Positions 26,657 to 36,133 of a stretch of DNA of 64,000 bases are shown here, piece by piece. Numbering within the stretch: the stretch's first letter is position 1; the number at the start of each line of letters is the position of its first letter. The position numbers and the translations under genes were made by a program. Below the pieces are notes generated by a model. The model did not search any database. It was not told the origin of the DNA and was given only the letters and a program-made list of their open reading frames with translations. The DNA is from an uncultured Collinsella sp. Its GTDB lineage: Bacteria > Actinomycetota > Coriobacteriia > Coriobacteriales > Coriobacteriaceae. The DNA lies in assembly GCA_900541195.1 (NCBI GenBank), contig UQIY01000004.1, forward strand, positions 1 through 64,000, written 5' to 3'.

Positions 26657-26668
26657 GAGGCGGCATCC

Positions 26669-27286
26669 ATGGATCATAAAATGTCGCGCTCGCCGTGGGT
26701 TATTCATTACGACGGCTCGAGCTGCAACGGATGCGATATCGAGGTGCTGGCCTCGCTCACGCCGCTGTTCGATGCGGAGCGCTTTGGCGTGGTCAACACC
26801 GGCAACCCCAAGCATGCGGATATCTTTTTGGTGACGGGGTCGGTTAACGCTCAGAACCTGCCCGTCGTGCGCCAGATCTACAACCAGATGCTCGAGCCCA
26901 AGTGCGTGGTGGCGTGCGGCATCTGCGCGTGCTCGGGCGGCGTATTCCGCGATGCCTACAACGTGATCGGAGGCGTGGACCGCGCGATTCCCGTGGACGT
27001 ATACGCGCCCGGGTGCGCCATTCGTCCCGAGACGGTGATTGATGCCATCGTGGAGGCGTGCGGCATCCTGGATCAGAAGGAGGCCGTGATGCGTGCTGGC
27101 GGTGACCCGCTTACCGTGGGCGGTGCTGCTACCTGGGATGGCGGCGTTGAGCTGGGCGAGGACGGATTTGTGGCTGCGGGGGCCGGGGCTGACGGTGCCG
27201 GTGACGCGCCTGCCGGGAAGCCCGCCGCGCCCGTCGCTGGCGACGCATCTGCTGAGACGCCCGCCGCTGCAAAGGAGGCCGAGTAA
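26669..27286 (+). CDS. Ech-type hydrogenase small subunit (EchC/NuoB-like)
   Basis: This 205-residue subunit carries the proximal 4Fe-4S cluster: C19 and C22 in SSCNGCDIE, then ACGICACSGG (83-90) and APGCAIRPE (113-121). The last motif is usually PGCPP(R/K)PE, so two prolines are replaced. After about residue 140 there is an Ala/Gly/Pro-rich tail of roughly 60 residues, not part of the NuoB fold. GGAGG precedes the ATG by eight bases. Stop and next start share one base (TAATG). Confidence 0.92.
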   Translation: MDHKMSRSPWVIHYDGSSCNGCDIEVLASLTPLFDAERFGVVNTGNPKHADIFLVTGSVNAQNLPVVRQIYNQMLEPKCVVACGICACSGGVFRDAYNVIGGVDRAIPVDVYAPGCAIRPETVIDAIVEACGILDQKEAVMRAGGDPLTVGGAATWDGGVELGEDGFVAAGAGADGAGDAPAGKPAAPVAGDASAETPAAAKEAE

Positions 27287-27984
27287 TGCAGAAGGCTATC
27301 TATACCACCGTCGGGATCGACGAGCTTCTGTCGCATGTCCAGGCGCTCAAGGGCGTCGGCGCGCGCTTTGTGCAAATGCATGCCGAGCGCAACGTCGACG
27401 ACGGCACGTATCGCCTGGTCTATACGTTTATCAACGTTCGTGCTGCACAGGAGCAGATCGCTCAGGATGGCAGCTATGCGATCGAGAACCTGGTGGTCGA
27501 GGGCATCGACCAGTACCAGGAGATTCCGTCCATCAGTTCGTATTATCCGGCGGTATTCCCGTTTGAGAACGAGGCGCACGACCTGTTTGGGCTTGCCATT
27601 ACCGATATGCAGATCGACTTTAAGGGCTTTTTCTACCAGGTCTCAACGGCCGAGCCCATGAGCGTTATCACACCCGAGGTGAAGGCCGCGCGCGAGAAAG
27701 CCATGAAGGTCCGTGCCGCCGCAGAGGCCAAGGCGCGCAAGGCCGCGGCCGAGAAGGCTGCTGCCGCTGCTGCCGCGGGGGAGGGTGCTGCGGGTGCTAC
27801 TGTCGCTCAGCCCGCTGCGGCTACCGGCTCCGATGCTCAGCACGATGAAGCTGCTGCCAAGGCCGCACTTAAGGCTGCCGAGATGGAGGCAAAGCTCGCC
27901 GCCATGGATCCCGAGAAAGCGGCCAAGGTCCGCGCGGCGCTTGCTGCCAAGGCCGCCCGCGACAAGCAGAAAAAGGAGGCGTAA
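27286..27984 (+). CDS. Ech-type hydrogenase subunit EchD/NuoC-like with Ala/Lys-rich tail
   Basis: The first 115 residues are NuoC/EchD-like (SYYPAVFPFENEAHDLFGLA, the E-x-x-D-(L/M)-FG signature), the subunit that docks the large subunit. Residues from about 130 to 232 are an Ala/Lys/Glu-rich, probably helical tail resembling a coiled coil, absent from ordinary EchD. It starts one base before the end of the small-subunit gene and is followed 5 bp later by the large subunit. Confidence 0.88.
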   Translation: MQKAIYTTVGIDELLSHVQALKGVGARFVQMHAERNVDDGTYRLVYTFINVRAAQEQIAQDGSYAIENLVVEGIDQYQEIPSISSYYPAVFPFENEAHDLFGLAITDMQIDFKGFFYQVSTAEPMSVITPEVKAAREKAMKVRAAAEAKARKAAAEKAAAAAAAGEGAAGATVAQPAAATGSDAQHDEAAAKAALKAAEMEAKLAAMDPEKAAKVRAALAAKAARDKQKKEA

Positions 27985-27989
27985 GGTCC

Positions 27990-29078
27990 ATGGCACATCG
28001 CTCCGTTATTCCGTTTGGCCCGCAACACCCGGTGCTGCCCGAGCCGCTTCATCTGGACCTGGTGATCGAGGATGACCGCGTCATCGAGGCAATTCCGCAG
28101 ATCGGTTTTGTGCACCGCGGACTCGAGAAGCTCACCGAAAAGCGCGACATGCACCAGTTTGGCTACATCGCCGAGCGCATCTGCGGCATCTGCGCCGTGG
28201 GCCACAGCTATGGCTATGCCAGCGCCTGCGAGCGCATGCTCGACATCGAGGTGCCCGGCCGCGCGCAGTATATCCGCACCATTTTGCACGAGCTTTCGCG
28301 CATCCACTCGCACCTGCTGTGGCTGGGCCTGCTCGCCGATGCCTTTGGCTTCGAGGCGCTGTTCTATCGTTCGTGGACGCTGCGCGAGCAGATTCTCAAG
28401 ATCTTCGAGAGCACGTGCGGTGGTCGCGTGATTCTGTCGATCAACGAGATCGGCGGCCTTAAGCACGACATTGAGGACTCCGAGCTGGCGGGTATTGTCC
28501 AGACGCTCGATGCCATGCGTCCCGACTACGAGGCCCTGGTGCATACGTTTTTGGACGACAATAGCTGCGGCGAGCGCCTGCATGGCGTGGGCGTGATCAG
28601 CAAGAAGGACGCGCTGAATCTGTCGATGGTCGGCCCGTTCGGTCGCGCCTCGGGCGTGGATTACGACGTGCGCATGTTTGGCGACGGTGCCTATGCAGGC
28701 CTGGCAGCATTTGAGCCCATCGTTGCTACCGACGGCGACTGCTATGCCCGCTGCCAGGTGCGTTGTGCCGAGGTCACGCAGGCCATGGACATCATCAAGG
28801 AGCTTGTGGGCAAGATCCCGCACGACGGTATCGGCGGGCGCACCAAGCTCACGCCGGCCGACGGCGCGCGCGGCGAGGTTGTGATTGAGCAGCCGCGCGG
28901 CGAGGCGTACTACTATGTGCGCGGTAACGGCACCAAGAATCTGGACCGTTTTCGCGTGCGCACGCCGACGTCGCAAAATCTGGCGGGTCTGACGCATGCG
29001 TTGCAGGGCGTGCTCCTTGCCAACGTGCCCATGATTATCCTGACCATCGACCCCTGCATTAGCTGCACGGAAAGGTAG
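27990..29078 (+). CDS. Ech-type [NiFe] hydrogenase large subunit (EchE)
   Basis: This 362-residue catalytic subunit keeps both nickel-binding pairs: RICGICAVGH (C65, C68) and the C-terminal DPCISCTER (354-362). That separates it from complex I NuoD, which has lost these cysteines. The protein ends exactly at the R of the C-terminal motif, so there is no extension for a maturation peptidase to remove, as reported for some Ech and Coo hydrogenases. The reaction is reversible H2 formation with reduced ferredoxin as donor. No hyp maturation or formate dehydrogenase genes are in the window, so I cannot say whether it works with formate. Confidence 0.94.
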   Translation: MAHRSVIPFGPQHPVLPEPLHLDLVIEDDRVIEAIPQIGFVHRGLEKLTEKRDMHQFGYIAERICGICAVGHSYGYASACERMLDIEVPGRAQYIRTILHELSRIHSHLLWLGLLADAFGFEALFYRSWTLREQILKIFESTCGGRVILSINEIGGLKHDIEDSELAGIVQTLDAMRPDYEALVHTFLDDNSCGERLHGVGVISKKDALNLSMVGPFGRASGVDYDVRMFGDGAYAGLAAFEPIVATDGDCYARCQVRCAEVTQAMDIIKELVGKIPHDGIGGRTKLTPADGARGEVVIEQPRGEAYYYVRGNGTKNLDRFRVRTPTSQNLAGLTHALQGVLLANVPMIILTIDPCISCTER

Positions 29079-29085
29079 GCGCGGC

Positions 29086-29427
29086 ATGAGTTTACTGACA
29101 TTTGCCAAGACGGCCTTGGGCTCTATGGTCAAGCAGCCGGTCACGGTGTGCTATCCGCAGGAAAAGCTCGTGGCGCCCGAGCGCCTGCGCGGGCACATCG
29201 TTAACGACATGGACGTGTGCATTTGCTGCGGCATGTGCGCGCGTCGCTGCCCGGCGGGCGCGCTTGCGGTCGATCGCAAGGGTGGTACCTGGTCGATTGA
29301 CCCGTATGCCTGCGTGGTGTGCGGTGAGTGCATCGAAAGCTGTCCCAAACACTGCCTGACTATGGACACCGCCCGCACTCCAGTTGCGGCGGACAAGACT
29401 CCCACGGTAGAAACCAAGCCGGAGTAG
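29086..29427 (+). CDS. Ech-type hydrogenase ferredoxin subunit (EchF/NuoI-like)
   Basis: This 113-residue subunit has two 4Fe-4S motifs, CICCGMCARRCP (about 46-57) and CVVCGECIESCP (about 77-88), and links external ferredoxin to the small subunit. It is the last gene of the five-gene operon, 7 bp after the large subunit. The Thr/Lys-rich C-terminus is short. Confidence 0.93.
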   Translation: MSLLTFAKTALGSMVKQPVTVCYPQEKLVAPERLRGHIVNDMDVCICCGMCARRCPAGALAVDRKGGTWSIDPYACVVCGECIESCPKHCLTMDTARTPVAADKTPTVETKPE

Positions 29428-29448
29428 CGTTGGAATAGAGTTGGAATA

Positions 29449-29482
29449 GGGGCCGGTGGGGCAAAATTGCCCCACCGGCCCC
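29449..29482. terminator. Long perfect palindrome at the end of the hydrogenase operon
   Basis: A perfect 16-bp stem (29449-29464 with 29467-29482) with a 2-nt loop lies 21 bp after the last hydrogenase gene. A second short hairpin (CCGCGC/GCGCGG) overlaps its end. There is no T tract, so termination may be factor-assisted or the palindrome may protect the transcript end. Confidence 0.6.
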
Positions 29483-29514
29483 GCGCTTAAACGCGCGGTT
29501 GGGCCGCCGCGAAC

Positions 29515-29666
29515 AAAACTATGCCGGATTACGGGGCTGGATAGCGAACCCCCGACCATACCGAAAACCACGAAAATAAAACCGCAGGTAGATAGCTTGC
29601 TGTTTTTCAAAAAATGAAGGTATGGATGAGGGCTCCGGCTTTAGCCCCGTAATCCGGCATAGTTTT
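29515..29666. repeat. 152-bp hairpin element, copy A
   Basis: Perfect 24-bp terminal inverted repeats (29515-29538 with 29643-29666), ends AAAACTATGCCGG. The core AAAACCGCAGGTAG is at 29578-29591, offset 64 from the left end. No coding frame is credible here. Confidence 0.92.
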
Positions 29667-29774
29667 GAAATGCCACCATATCAGTACCAGCCCCTGATCT
29701 CCCGTGGACAGAGGGAAACGGATCATTTTGGTCCCGCGAGGCTTGCGGAGGCACTCGTGCAGGGCCGCCCGAAC

Positions 29775-29926
29775 AAAACTATGTCGGTTTACTACGATGA
29801 ATTCGACATTCCCGACCATGACTGCATTTTTCTAAATATTGCAAGCGTTCTACCTGCGGTTTTGCAAGCGCGCAATTTACCGTGGTCGAAGGTGGGCGAT
29901 TCATCGTAGTAAACCGGCATAGTTTT
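29775..29926. repeat. 152-bp hairpin element, copy B (inverted)
   Basis: 28-bp terminal inverted repeats with one mismatch (29775-29802 with 29899-29926). The same outer 13 bp as copy A is followed by a different inner stem. The core appears in reverse orientation at 29850-29863, offset 64 from the right end, so B is a full-length inverted homologue of A. The rest of 29428-29987 has no gene. Confidence 0.92.
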
Positions 29927-29987
29927 GAAATGGCATTAAAACGGTAGCAGCCATTTTGCTATGCCGGGGTGGTCGGCCGTTGGGTAA

Positions 29988-30617
29988 TTACCCTCGCAGG
30001 TAGGCGATGGCAATCTGCGTGCGGTTGCGCAGGCCCATTTTGGCAAGGATTGAGCTGATGTGGTTGCGCACGGTGCCTTCACCCATGTATGCCGTGGCGG
30101 CAATCTCCTTGTTGTCGAGGCCACGGGCGATGAGCTCGGCGACTTCGAACTCGCGGTCGGTCAGGCTGACAAAGGCCGCGGGCCGGCGGAGTGTGCCCGC
30201 CTCAACGCCCGTTCCGTCAAAATCGATGTCCTCGATCGCCTTGCCCTCGAGCACGCGCCTACCGTCCATGACCTGCTCCAACGCCGGTGGAATGGCGGCG
30301 ACATCGGTTTTAATTAGGTAGCCGCGGGCGCCCAGCTTGAGCGCCGACACAATGTACTCGTCATCCGAGAATGTCGTCAAAAACACGACGCGTGCCGCGG
30401 GGTCGTGCTCAAGGATCTCGCGTGCCGCCGAAAGTCCGTCACGCCCCGGCATCTGAATGTCGAGCAGTGCGATATCGGGCGCGTGTTCGGCATAGAGCGA
30501 AACCGCATCGTTGCCGTTGGCACCGGTGCCCGCCACTTCGATCTGCGGCTGGGCGCCCAGGATAATCTTGAGCGAATCGACCACCAAGCGGTCGTCGTCG
30601 ACAACGATGAGCCTCAT
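29988..30617 (-). CDS. LuxR/NarL-family response regulator
   Basis: This 209-residue regulator has a receiver domain (VVDDDRLVVDSL, phospho-acceptor in LLDIQMPGRDG near residue 53, conserved K in LIKTD) and a C-terminal LuxR HTH (LTDREFEVAELIARGLDNKE). It is translated from an ATG overlapping the kinase stop (ATGA). Its partner is the kinase upstream. The divergent ABC exporter is the obvious regulatory target, as in other kinase/regulator/NatAB arrangements. Confidence 0.93.
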   Translation of the reverse strand: MRLIVVDDDRLVVDSLKIILGAQPQIEVAGTGANGNDAVSLYAEHAPDIALLDIQMPGRDGLSAAREILEHDPAARVVFLTTFSDDEYIVSALKLGARGYLIKTDVAAIPPALEQVMDGRRVLEGKAIEDIDFDGTGVEAGTLRRPAAFVSLTDREFEVAELIARGLDNKEIAATAYMGEGTVRNHISSILAKMGLRNRTQIAIAYLRG

Positions 30618-31759
30618 CAGTCCTCATCTCCTTGCTGTTTGGGAACGGTGGCAAACACGCGCCAGCCGCCGGCGCCGGCACGCGGACCGGCGGTGAAGGT
30701 GCCGCCAAGCGCCTCGATGCGCTCGCGCATGGAGGCAAGCCCCATGCCCTCCGCGGCGCCGCGGCTGCTTGCTTGGACCCCGCCCGTGCCATCGTCGGTA
30801 ACGATGAGCTGGTAAAACGACGGATGCTCCATGCACCGTACGGTGACAGTACGGGCGCAAGCGTGGCGCATGGTGTTGGAGAGCGCCTCGCGCAGGACTG
30901 CCGCAAAGCAGTTGGCGACGTTTGCGGGCGCATGTTCGGCCATAACTTCAAGCTCAATCTGCGGGCCGCCGTCCGAGTGCGCGCCTTCGACAATGCGTTC
31001 GAGCTGCACGGAAAGGTCGACGGCGTTGTCGTTGAGCGCGTGGACGCTGGTGCGCACAAGCTGGAGCGCCTCGTCAACCGTGCGTTTGACGTCGGCGAAA
31101 TCGGCGGCAACCCTGGGCTCGTCGGCGTGCACGACGCGCAGGGCCTCGGTCTGCAGCGAGGCGCGCGTGAGCTGGTGGCCGACGTTATCGTGGATCTCGC
31201 GCGCGATACGGGCGCGTTCGGCGAGTGTCGCGAGCTCAACTTCGTAGTCCTGACGATCGGCAAGGTCGCGGTTGCGCGCTTCGAGCGCGAGAGCTCGTTC
31301 CTGCAGCTCGTCGCGGATGCGGCGCATGCGCTGCTGCTCGCGCTCCAACTGGGCGGTACGTAGCGATAACAAGGTGGCGGCAACTGAAAGGATGGCGGTC
31401 AGTAGAAACGTTCGGGCGGTGAGCGCGTCGGCGCGTAGGTCCGCAATGAGCGCAAAAGCAAAGACGGAGCCAATGCTCAGTGCGATCCAGGCACGCTCAC
31501 GGTGCACGCGTCGTGCGATGTCATAGAGGGCGAGAGGCGCAAACGGCACAAACGGCGGCACGAAGACGGCCGCGATGATGTAAGCGCAGCTCGCGGCCTC
31601 GCTTGTGCGGCGCGTGCGTTCCTTCTGCGCGAGCTCGGCCAGCGAGGTGGCAATAACACCAAGGCAAAACGCCGCGACCAGGCGAGCGTCCACAGCAAGG
31701 CCCGTGGCGGCTGCGATGCAGCACGCCAGCACGATCGATTTGTCGAAAAGCCTGTTCAT
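30617..31759 (-). CDS. Membrane sensor histidine kinase, HisKA_3 type
   Basis: This 380-residue kinase has four or more N-terminal membrane helices with very little extracellular sequence (about 1-130), a coiled-coil linker, the HisKA_3 phospho-acceptor ERARIAREIHDNVGH, and an ATPase domain (REALSNTMRHA, DDGTGG, GMGLASMRERIEALGG). The lack of an outer sensor domain fits kinases that sense the membrane or the partner transporter. I start it at ATG 31759. No Shine-Dalgarno is visible and a TACAAT box ends six bases upstream, so the mRNA is probably leaderless. Confidence 0.88.
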   Translation of the reverse strand: MNRLFDKSIVLACCIAAATGLAVDARLVAAFCLGVIATSLAELAQKERTRRTSEAASCAYIIAAVFVPPFVPFAPLALYDIARRVHRERAWIALSIGSVFAFALIADLRADALTARTFLLTAILSVAATLLSLRTAQLEREQQRMRRIRDELQERALALEARNRDLADRQDYEVELATLAERARIAREIHDNVGHQLTRASLQTEALRVVHADEPRVAADFADVKRTVDEALQLVRTSVHALNDNAVDLSVQLERIVEGAHSDGGPQIELEVMAEHAPANVANCFAAVLREALSNTMRHACARTVTVRCMEHPSFYQLIVTDDGTGGVQASSRGAAEGMGLASMRERIEALGGTFTAGPRAGAGGWRVFATVPKQQGDED

Positions 31760-31765
31760 ACGGGT

Positions 31766-31771
31766 ATTGTA
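31766..31771 (-). promoter_or_regulatory. -10 box implying a leaderless kinase mRNA
   Basis: TACAAT on the minus strand ends six bases before ATG 31759. A start at the A of the ATG would leave no leader. No good -35 box is visible. Confidence 0.5.
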
Positions 31772-31955
31772 CGCGAAGCCGCGCGTAGTGGAGGGGCCGC
31801 CTGCGCAACCGTGACATTCCTCCCGCGCGACAAATCGGGGGCGTCGGCGGCCACACGGCCAAGCCCCGCACTCGTGACAAAGCTCACTGGCGCGCGCCGG
31901 CGGCTCCTGCGATGATGCAATCGTACCGGGCCGCAATCAACAGGAGGGCCGCCTC

Positions 31956-32894
31956 ATGACAGACATCGTCCACGTCGAAAACCTCGTCAAGCGCTATGAC
32001 GACCTTATCGCGCTCGACCACTTTAACCTGAGCATCGCCCCCGGCGAGATCTTTGGCCTGCTGGGCCCCAACGGCTCGGGCAAGACCACGTCCATCAACT
32101 GCATTCTGCAGCTGCTTGCCTACGACAAAGGCACCATCGAGTTGTTCGGCGAGCCCATGACGCCCGCCCGCTATGACTTCAAGCGCCGCATCGGCGTGGT
32201 GCCGCAGCAGGTGGCGGTATTCGACGAGCTTACGGTGCGCGAGAACATCGACTATTTCTGCAGTCTCTACGTTAACGACCGCAAGCGCCGCCGCGCGCTC
32301 GTGGACGAGGCGATTGACTTTGTCGGGCTGGGTGACTTTACCAAGTTCCGCCCCGGCAAGCTCTCGGGCGGCCTGGCGCGCCGGCTCAACATCGCCTGCG
32401 GTATCGCGCACAAGCCCGAGCTCATCTTTTTTGACGAGCCCACGGTGGCGGTCGACCCGCAGAGCCGCAACGCCATCCTGGAGGGCATCTGCCGCCTGCG
32501 CGACGAGGGCGCCACGGTGGTGTATACCAGCCATTACATGGAGGAAGTCGAGCAGATCTGCAGCCGCATCATGATCATGGACGGCGGCCGCGTGCTGGCG
32601 CAGGGCACCAACGACGAGCTCAAGCGCATGATTCAGATGGGCGAGCGCGTGACCGTCGAGGTCGGCGCCGTCGAGCCCGCCACGGTCGAGCGGCTGCATG
32701 CTCTCGAGCACGTGCTTTCGGTTGAGCTGTCCGGCGGCGAGCTCGTCTGCACTTGCGAGGCGAGTCCGCACAACCTGGTCGACATCCTCGACACGCTGCG
32801 CGCCGCCGACGTGGCACTCGGCCGCGTGTGGAGCGAGCCGCCGACCCTCAACGACGTGTTCCTCGAGATCACCGGCCGCGAGCTGCGCGACTAG
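31956..32894 (+). CDS. ABC-2 exporter ATPase (NatA/CcmA type)
   Basis: This 312-residue ATPase has Walker A GPNGSGKTT, signature LSGGLARRL, Walker B LIFFDEPTVAVDP and H-loop TSHYMEE. The C-terminal 90 residues form the extra domain common in drug, lantibiotic or sodium exporters of this type. AGGAGGG sits before the ATG. It starts the three-gene exporter operon divergent from the two-component system. Confidence 0.93.
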   Translation: MTDIVHVENLVKRYDDLIALDHFNLSIAPGEIFGLLGPNGSGKTTSINCILQLLAYDKGTIELFGEPMTPARYDFKRRIGVVPQQVAVFDELTVRENIDYFCSLYVNDRKRRRALVDEAIDFVGLGDFTKFRPGKLSGGLARRLNIACGIAHKPELIFFDEPTVAVDPQSRNAILEGICRLRDEGATVVYTSHYMEEVEQICSRIMIMDGGRVLAQGTNDELKRMIQMGERVTVEVGAVEPATVERLHALEHVLSVELSGGELVCTCEASPHNLVDILDTLRAADVALGRVWSEPPTLNDVFLEITGRELRD

Positions 32895-32903
32895 GGGGCA
32901 GCC

Positions 32904-34091
32904 ATGTTCAACACCATCATCACCACGGTCAAGACGCTGCTGCGCCGGCCGAGCACGTGGGTTTGGGGCGCTCTCTTTCCCATCGCGCTTTCCACGATGT
33001 TTATGTTTATGTTTGCGAACCTGAGCTCTGACGGCACGGTCGACCCGGTGCCGGTGGCCGTCGTAGCGGATGAGGCCTGGGACGCCTCGACCTTTAAGGA
33101 CGTGGCGACGTCGCTCGACGAGGAGGACGGCGACCAACTGCTCGAGATCCACGAGTGCGACGACGCAGCCGATGCGAACCGTGCGCTCAAGGCCGGCGAA
33201 GTCGCGGGCATCTACACGGTCGATGCCGCGGGCACGCCCAAGCTCACGCTGCTTTCGAGCTACGACGGCTCGCGTGCCTCGTCGGTGCTCACCGACCGCA
33301 GCATCCTTGAGACGGTGGCAAGCTCGTATACGCAAAATGCCGAGCTCATGTCCCAGATTGCCCAAGACAACCCGGCGGCGCTCGCCGACCCGGAGGCGGT
33401 TGCGCGCGCCCTGTCGCTCGAGGGCGACACCCGCCGCGTAAGCCTGACACGCACCACGCCCGATGGCACGGTCATCTACTATTACGCGCTTTTTGGCCTG
33501 GTCGCGATGATGTCTGCCGAGTTTGCCGCCTTGAGCGTCGTCGATTTGCAACCCAATCTGTCTGGCCTTGGTGCACGTCGCTGCGTGGGTGGCCTTTCTA
33601 AGACGGCGTCGCTGGCCGGTATCTTTGTGGGCTCGTGGCTGGTTTCCTTTGTCTCGATGACGATCGCGATTGGCTACGTGCGTCTAGTCGTTGGCGTCGA
33701 CTTTGGCGGGCGCGAGGGGCTGTGTCTGGTGGGCGGCGCCGTGCCCGCGCTTGCCGCCACGGGCCTGGGGCTCTTTGTGGGCACGCTTCCCGTTAAGGGC
33801 GGCAAGGCGTCCAAGTCGGGCATCCTCACGGGCTTTGCCACCACGTGCGCCTTGTTCGCCGGCCTCTACGGCGAGCCGGCGATGGCACTTGCCGACGACG
33901 TCGCCCGCGCCTGCCCGGCCGAGTGCTGGCTCAACCCCGTCAAGCTCATCTGCGACATGTTCAACCGCCTGTATTTCTTTGAGGACCTGAGCCCCTTTGC
34001 CGTTCGCGCCGGCGCGCTCGTCCTGATGGCCCTGGTGTTTGTCGCCGCCGCCACGCTGATCTTTGGAAGGAGCCGCTATGAGCACCTTTAA
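32904..34091 (+). CDS. ABC-2 type permease, first subunit
   Basis: This 395-residue permease has one membrane helix near residues 18-38, an extracellular domain of about 140 residues, then five helices, the ABC-2 (NatB/YhgE-like) plan. It lies 9 bp after the ATPase gene and overlaps the next permease by 14 bp. The substrate cannot be read from sequence; antimicrobial peptides, lipids or cell-wall intermediates are all possible. Confidence 0.9.
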   Translation: MFNTIITTVKTLLRRPSTWVWGALFPIALSTMFMFMFANLSSDGTVDPVPVAVVADEAWDASTFKDVATSLDEEDGDQLLEIHECDDAADANRALKAGEVAGIYTVDAAGTPKLTLLSSYDGSRASSVLTDRSILETVASSYTQNAELMSQIAQDNPAALADPEAVARALSLEGDTRRVSLTRTTPDGTVIYYYALFGLVAMMSAEFAALSVVDLQPNLSGLGARRCVGGLSKTASLAGIFVGSWLVSFVSMTIAIGYVRLVVGVDFGGREGLCLVGGAVPALAATGLGLFVGTLPVKGGKASKSGILTGFATTCALFAGLYGEPAMALADDVARACPAECWLNPVKLICDMFNRLYFFEDLSPFAVRAGALVLMALVFVAAATLIFGRSRYEHL

Positions 34092-35283
34092 GACTGCGCT
34101 TCGCATGGCGCTCGCGCACCCGCTCTATCTGCTTATCTACACGGTGTTCATCTCGCTCATGGGTGTGTTTATCGCGGCATCGGTGAGCTGGAACTCGTCG
34201 CAGCTCACCGAGTACAAGCCCTACGATGCCAGCGTGATCGTGGTCGACCGCGACGACAGCGACCTTTCGCGTGCGCTTACCAAGCATCTGGGTTCGCGCT
34301 TTGAGCTGGTCACGGGCGTCGACGACGATACGTACGATCTCGCGGACGCGCTTTCCAAGAGCAACAGCGCCAAGGGTAGTGCCGACTGCGTATTCTTTAT
34401 CCCGGAGGGGTTTGAGGGCGACCTCGTTGCGGCCGCCCGCGCGGGGGAGTCCCTGCCCAAGCTCGACGTGACCTACGGTGCCGGCACCATGGCGGCGGCG
34501 CTTTCGTCTGCCGAGGCCTCGCGCTGGATCTCGCTCGCGGGCGCTGCGGCCGCACTTGAGCCCGCCGCCTCTAACGGCGACGTTGCCAAGGCCGCCGAGC
34601 ATGCGGCCACCGAGCGTGCCGAGGTCGAGATCGAGCAGGTCAAGGTCGACTCGACTGCCGCCGCCACGCTCGAGTCGTATTTCAACTTCGGTGCGTACGC
34701 GATTATCTCGTCGGTCATCGTGTCGGTGGGGTTGGTGTTCTCGGGCATGAACGAGCCTGAGCGCGTGCGTCGTATGGATGCCGGTCCAATCTCCGAGCGC
34801 CGGCGCTCGCTTGCCGTGTTTGCAGCCGCCGCCGTGATCACCGTCTGCATCTGGTTTGTGTCGAGCATGATGGGCGTCGTGGGCTTTGCCGGCGCGGTCG
34901 CCGAGGTCGGCGTGGGCCGTGTGTGCTTGGCGCTGGCAGCGACGTTTGCCCTGGCGTGCACGCCGCTGGCCGTTGGCTTTGCGCTGTCGAGCCTGGGTGC
35001 GCGCGAGGAGCTGCTCAACGGTGTGGGCAACCTGCTCGGCATGCTCATGACGTTTTTGGGCGGCGCCTGGATGCCGCTGTCGCTCATGGGCTCGGCCGTG
35101 CAGACCGTTGCGCATTTTGTGCCGACGTTTTGGGTGAACGACGCGATCAGCAAGGCGCTCGCCGCGGACCTGACGTCCGCCGTGCTGGGTGACATCGCCT
35201 GCGACCTGGGCGTCACGGTGCTCTTTGCCGCGGCCATCGCCGCCGTAGGCCTAGCCCTCTCGCGCACCAAATCCCGTGCTTAG
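34078..35283 (+). CDS. ABC-2 type permease, second subunit
   Basis: This 401-residue permease has the same plan as the first: N-terminal helix, extracellular domain (about 45-205, rich in Ala and acidic residues) and five or six C-terminal helices. The start is ATG 34078 with GGAAGGAG seven bases upstream, inside the end of the previous gene. The two permeases probably pair as a heterodimer with the NatA-like ATPase. Confidence 0.9.
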   Translation: MSTFKTALRMALAHPLYLLIYTVFISLMGVFIAASVSWNSSQLTEYKPYDASVIVVDRDDSDLSRALTKHLGSRFELVTGVDDDTYDLADALSKSNSAKGSADCVFFIPEGFEGDLVAAARAGESLPKLDVTYGAGTMAAALSSAEASRWISLAGAAAALEPAASNGDVAKAAEHAATERAEVEIEQVKVDSTAAATLESYFNFGAYAIISSVIVSVGLVFSGMNEPERVRRMDAGPISERRRSLAVFAAAAVITVCIWFVSSMMGVVGFAGAVAEVGVGRVCLALAATFALACTPLAVGFALSSLGAREELLNGVGNLLGMLMTFLGGAWMPLSLMGSAVQTVAHFVPTFWVNDAISKALAADLTSAVLGDIACDLGVTVLFAAAIAAVGLALSRTKSRA

Positions 35284-35287
35284 CCAC

Positions 35288-35318
35288 CTGGTCATTTAAG
35301 AACGTCCCCAATGACCAG
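35288..35318. repeat. Hairpin repeat AACGTCCCCAATGAC, copy 1
   Basis: A 9-bp perfect stem CTGGTCATT/AATGACCAG encloses TAAGAACGTCCCC, four bases after a stop codon. Related copies occur at 38798 and 47312. Confidence 0.88.
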
Positions 35319-35411
35319 TCTGAAATAAATCCCAAGCCTCGCTCCAAAATAGTTCGCCAAGGTTTACTATTACGCTCATAAAGTAGTATGAGGCTAACAG
35401 TGGGGGATACC

Positions 35412-36125
<714 letters not shown>

Positions 36126-36133
36126 GCGGCGCC

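Noticed and set aside
23774..29427. Respiratory complex I (nuo) operon
   Set aside because: The large subunit keeps both nickel-binding CxxC pairs and the operon has only five genes without NuoEFG, so it is a group 4 [NiFe] hydrogenase.
29622..29909. 95-codon frame spanning both 152-bp elements
   Set aside because: It crosses palindromic repeats and lacks a start signal and any recognisable domain.
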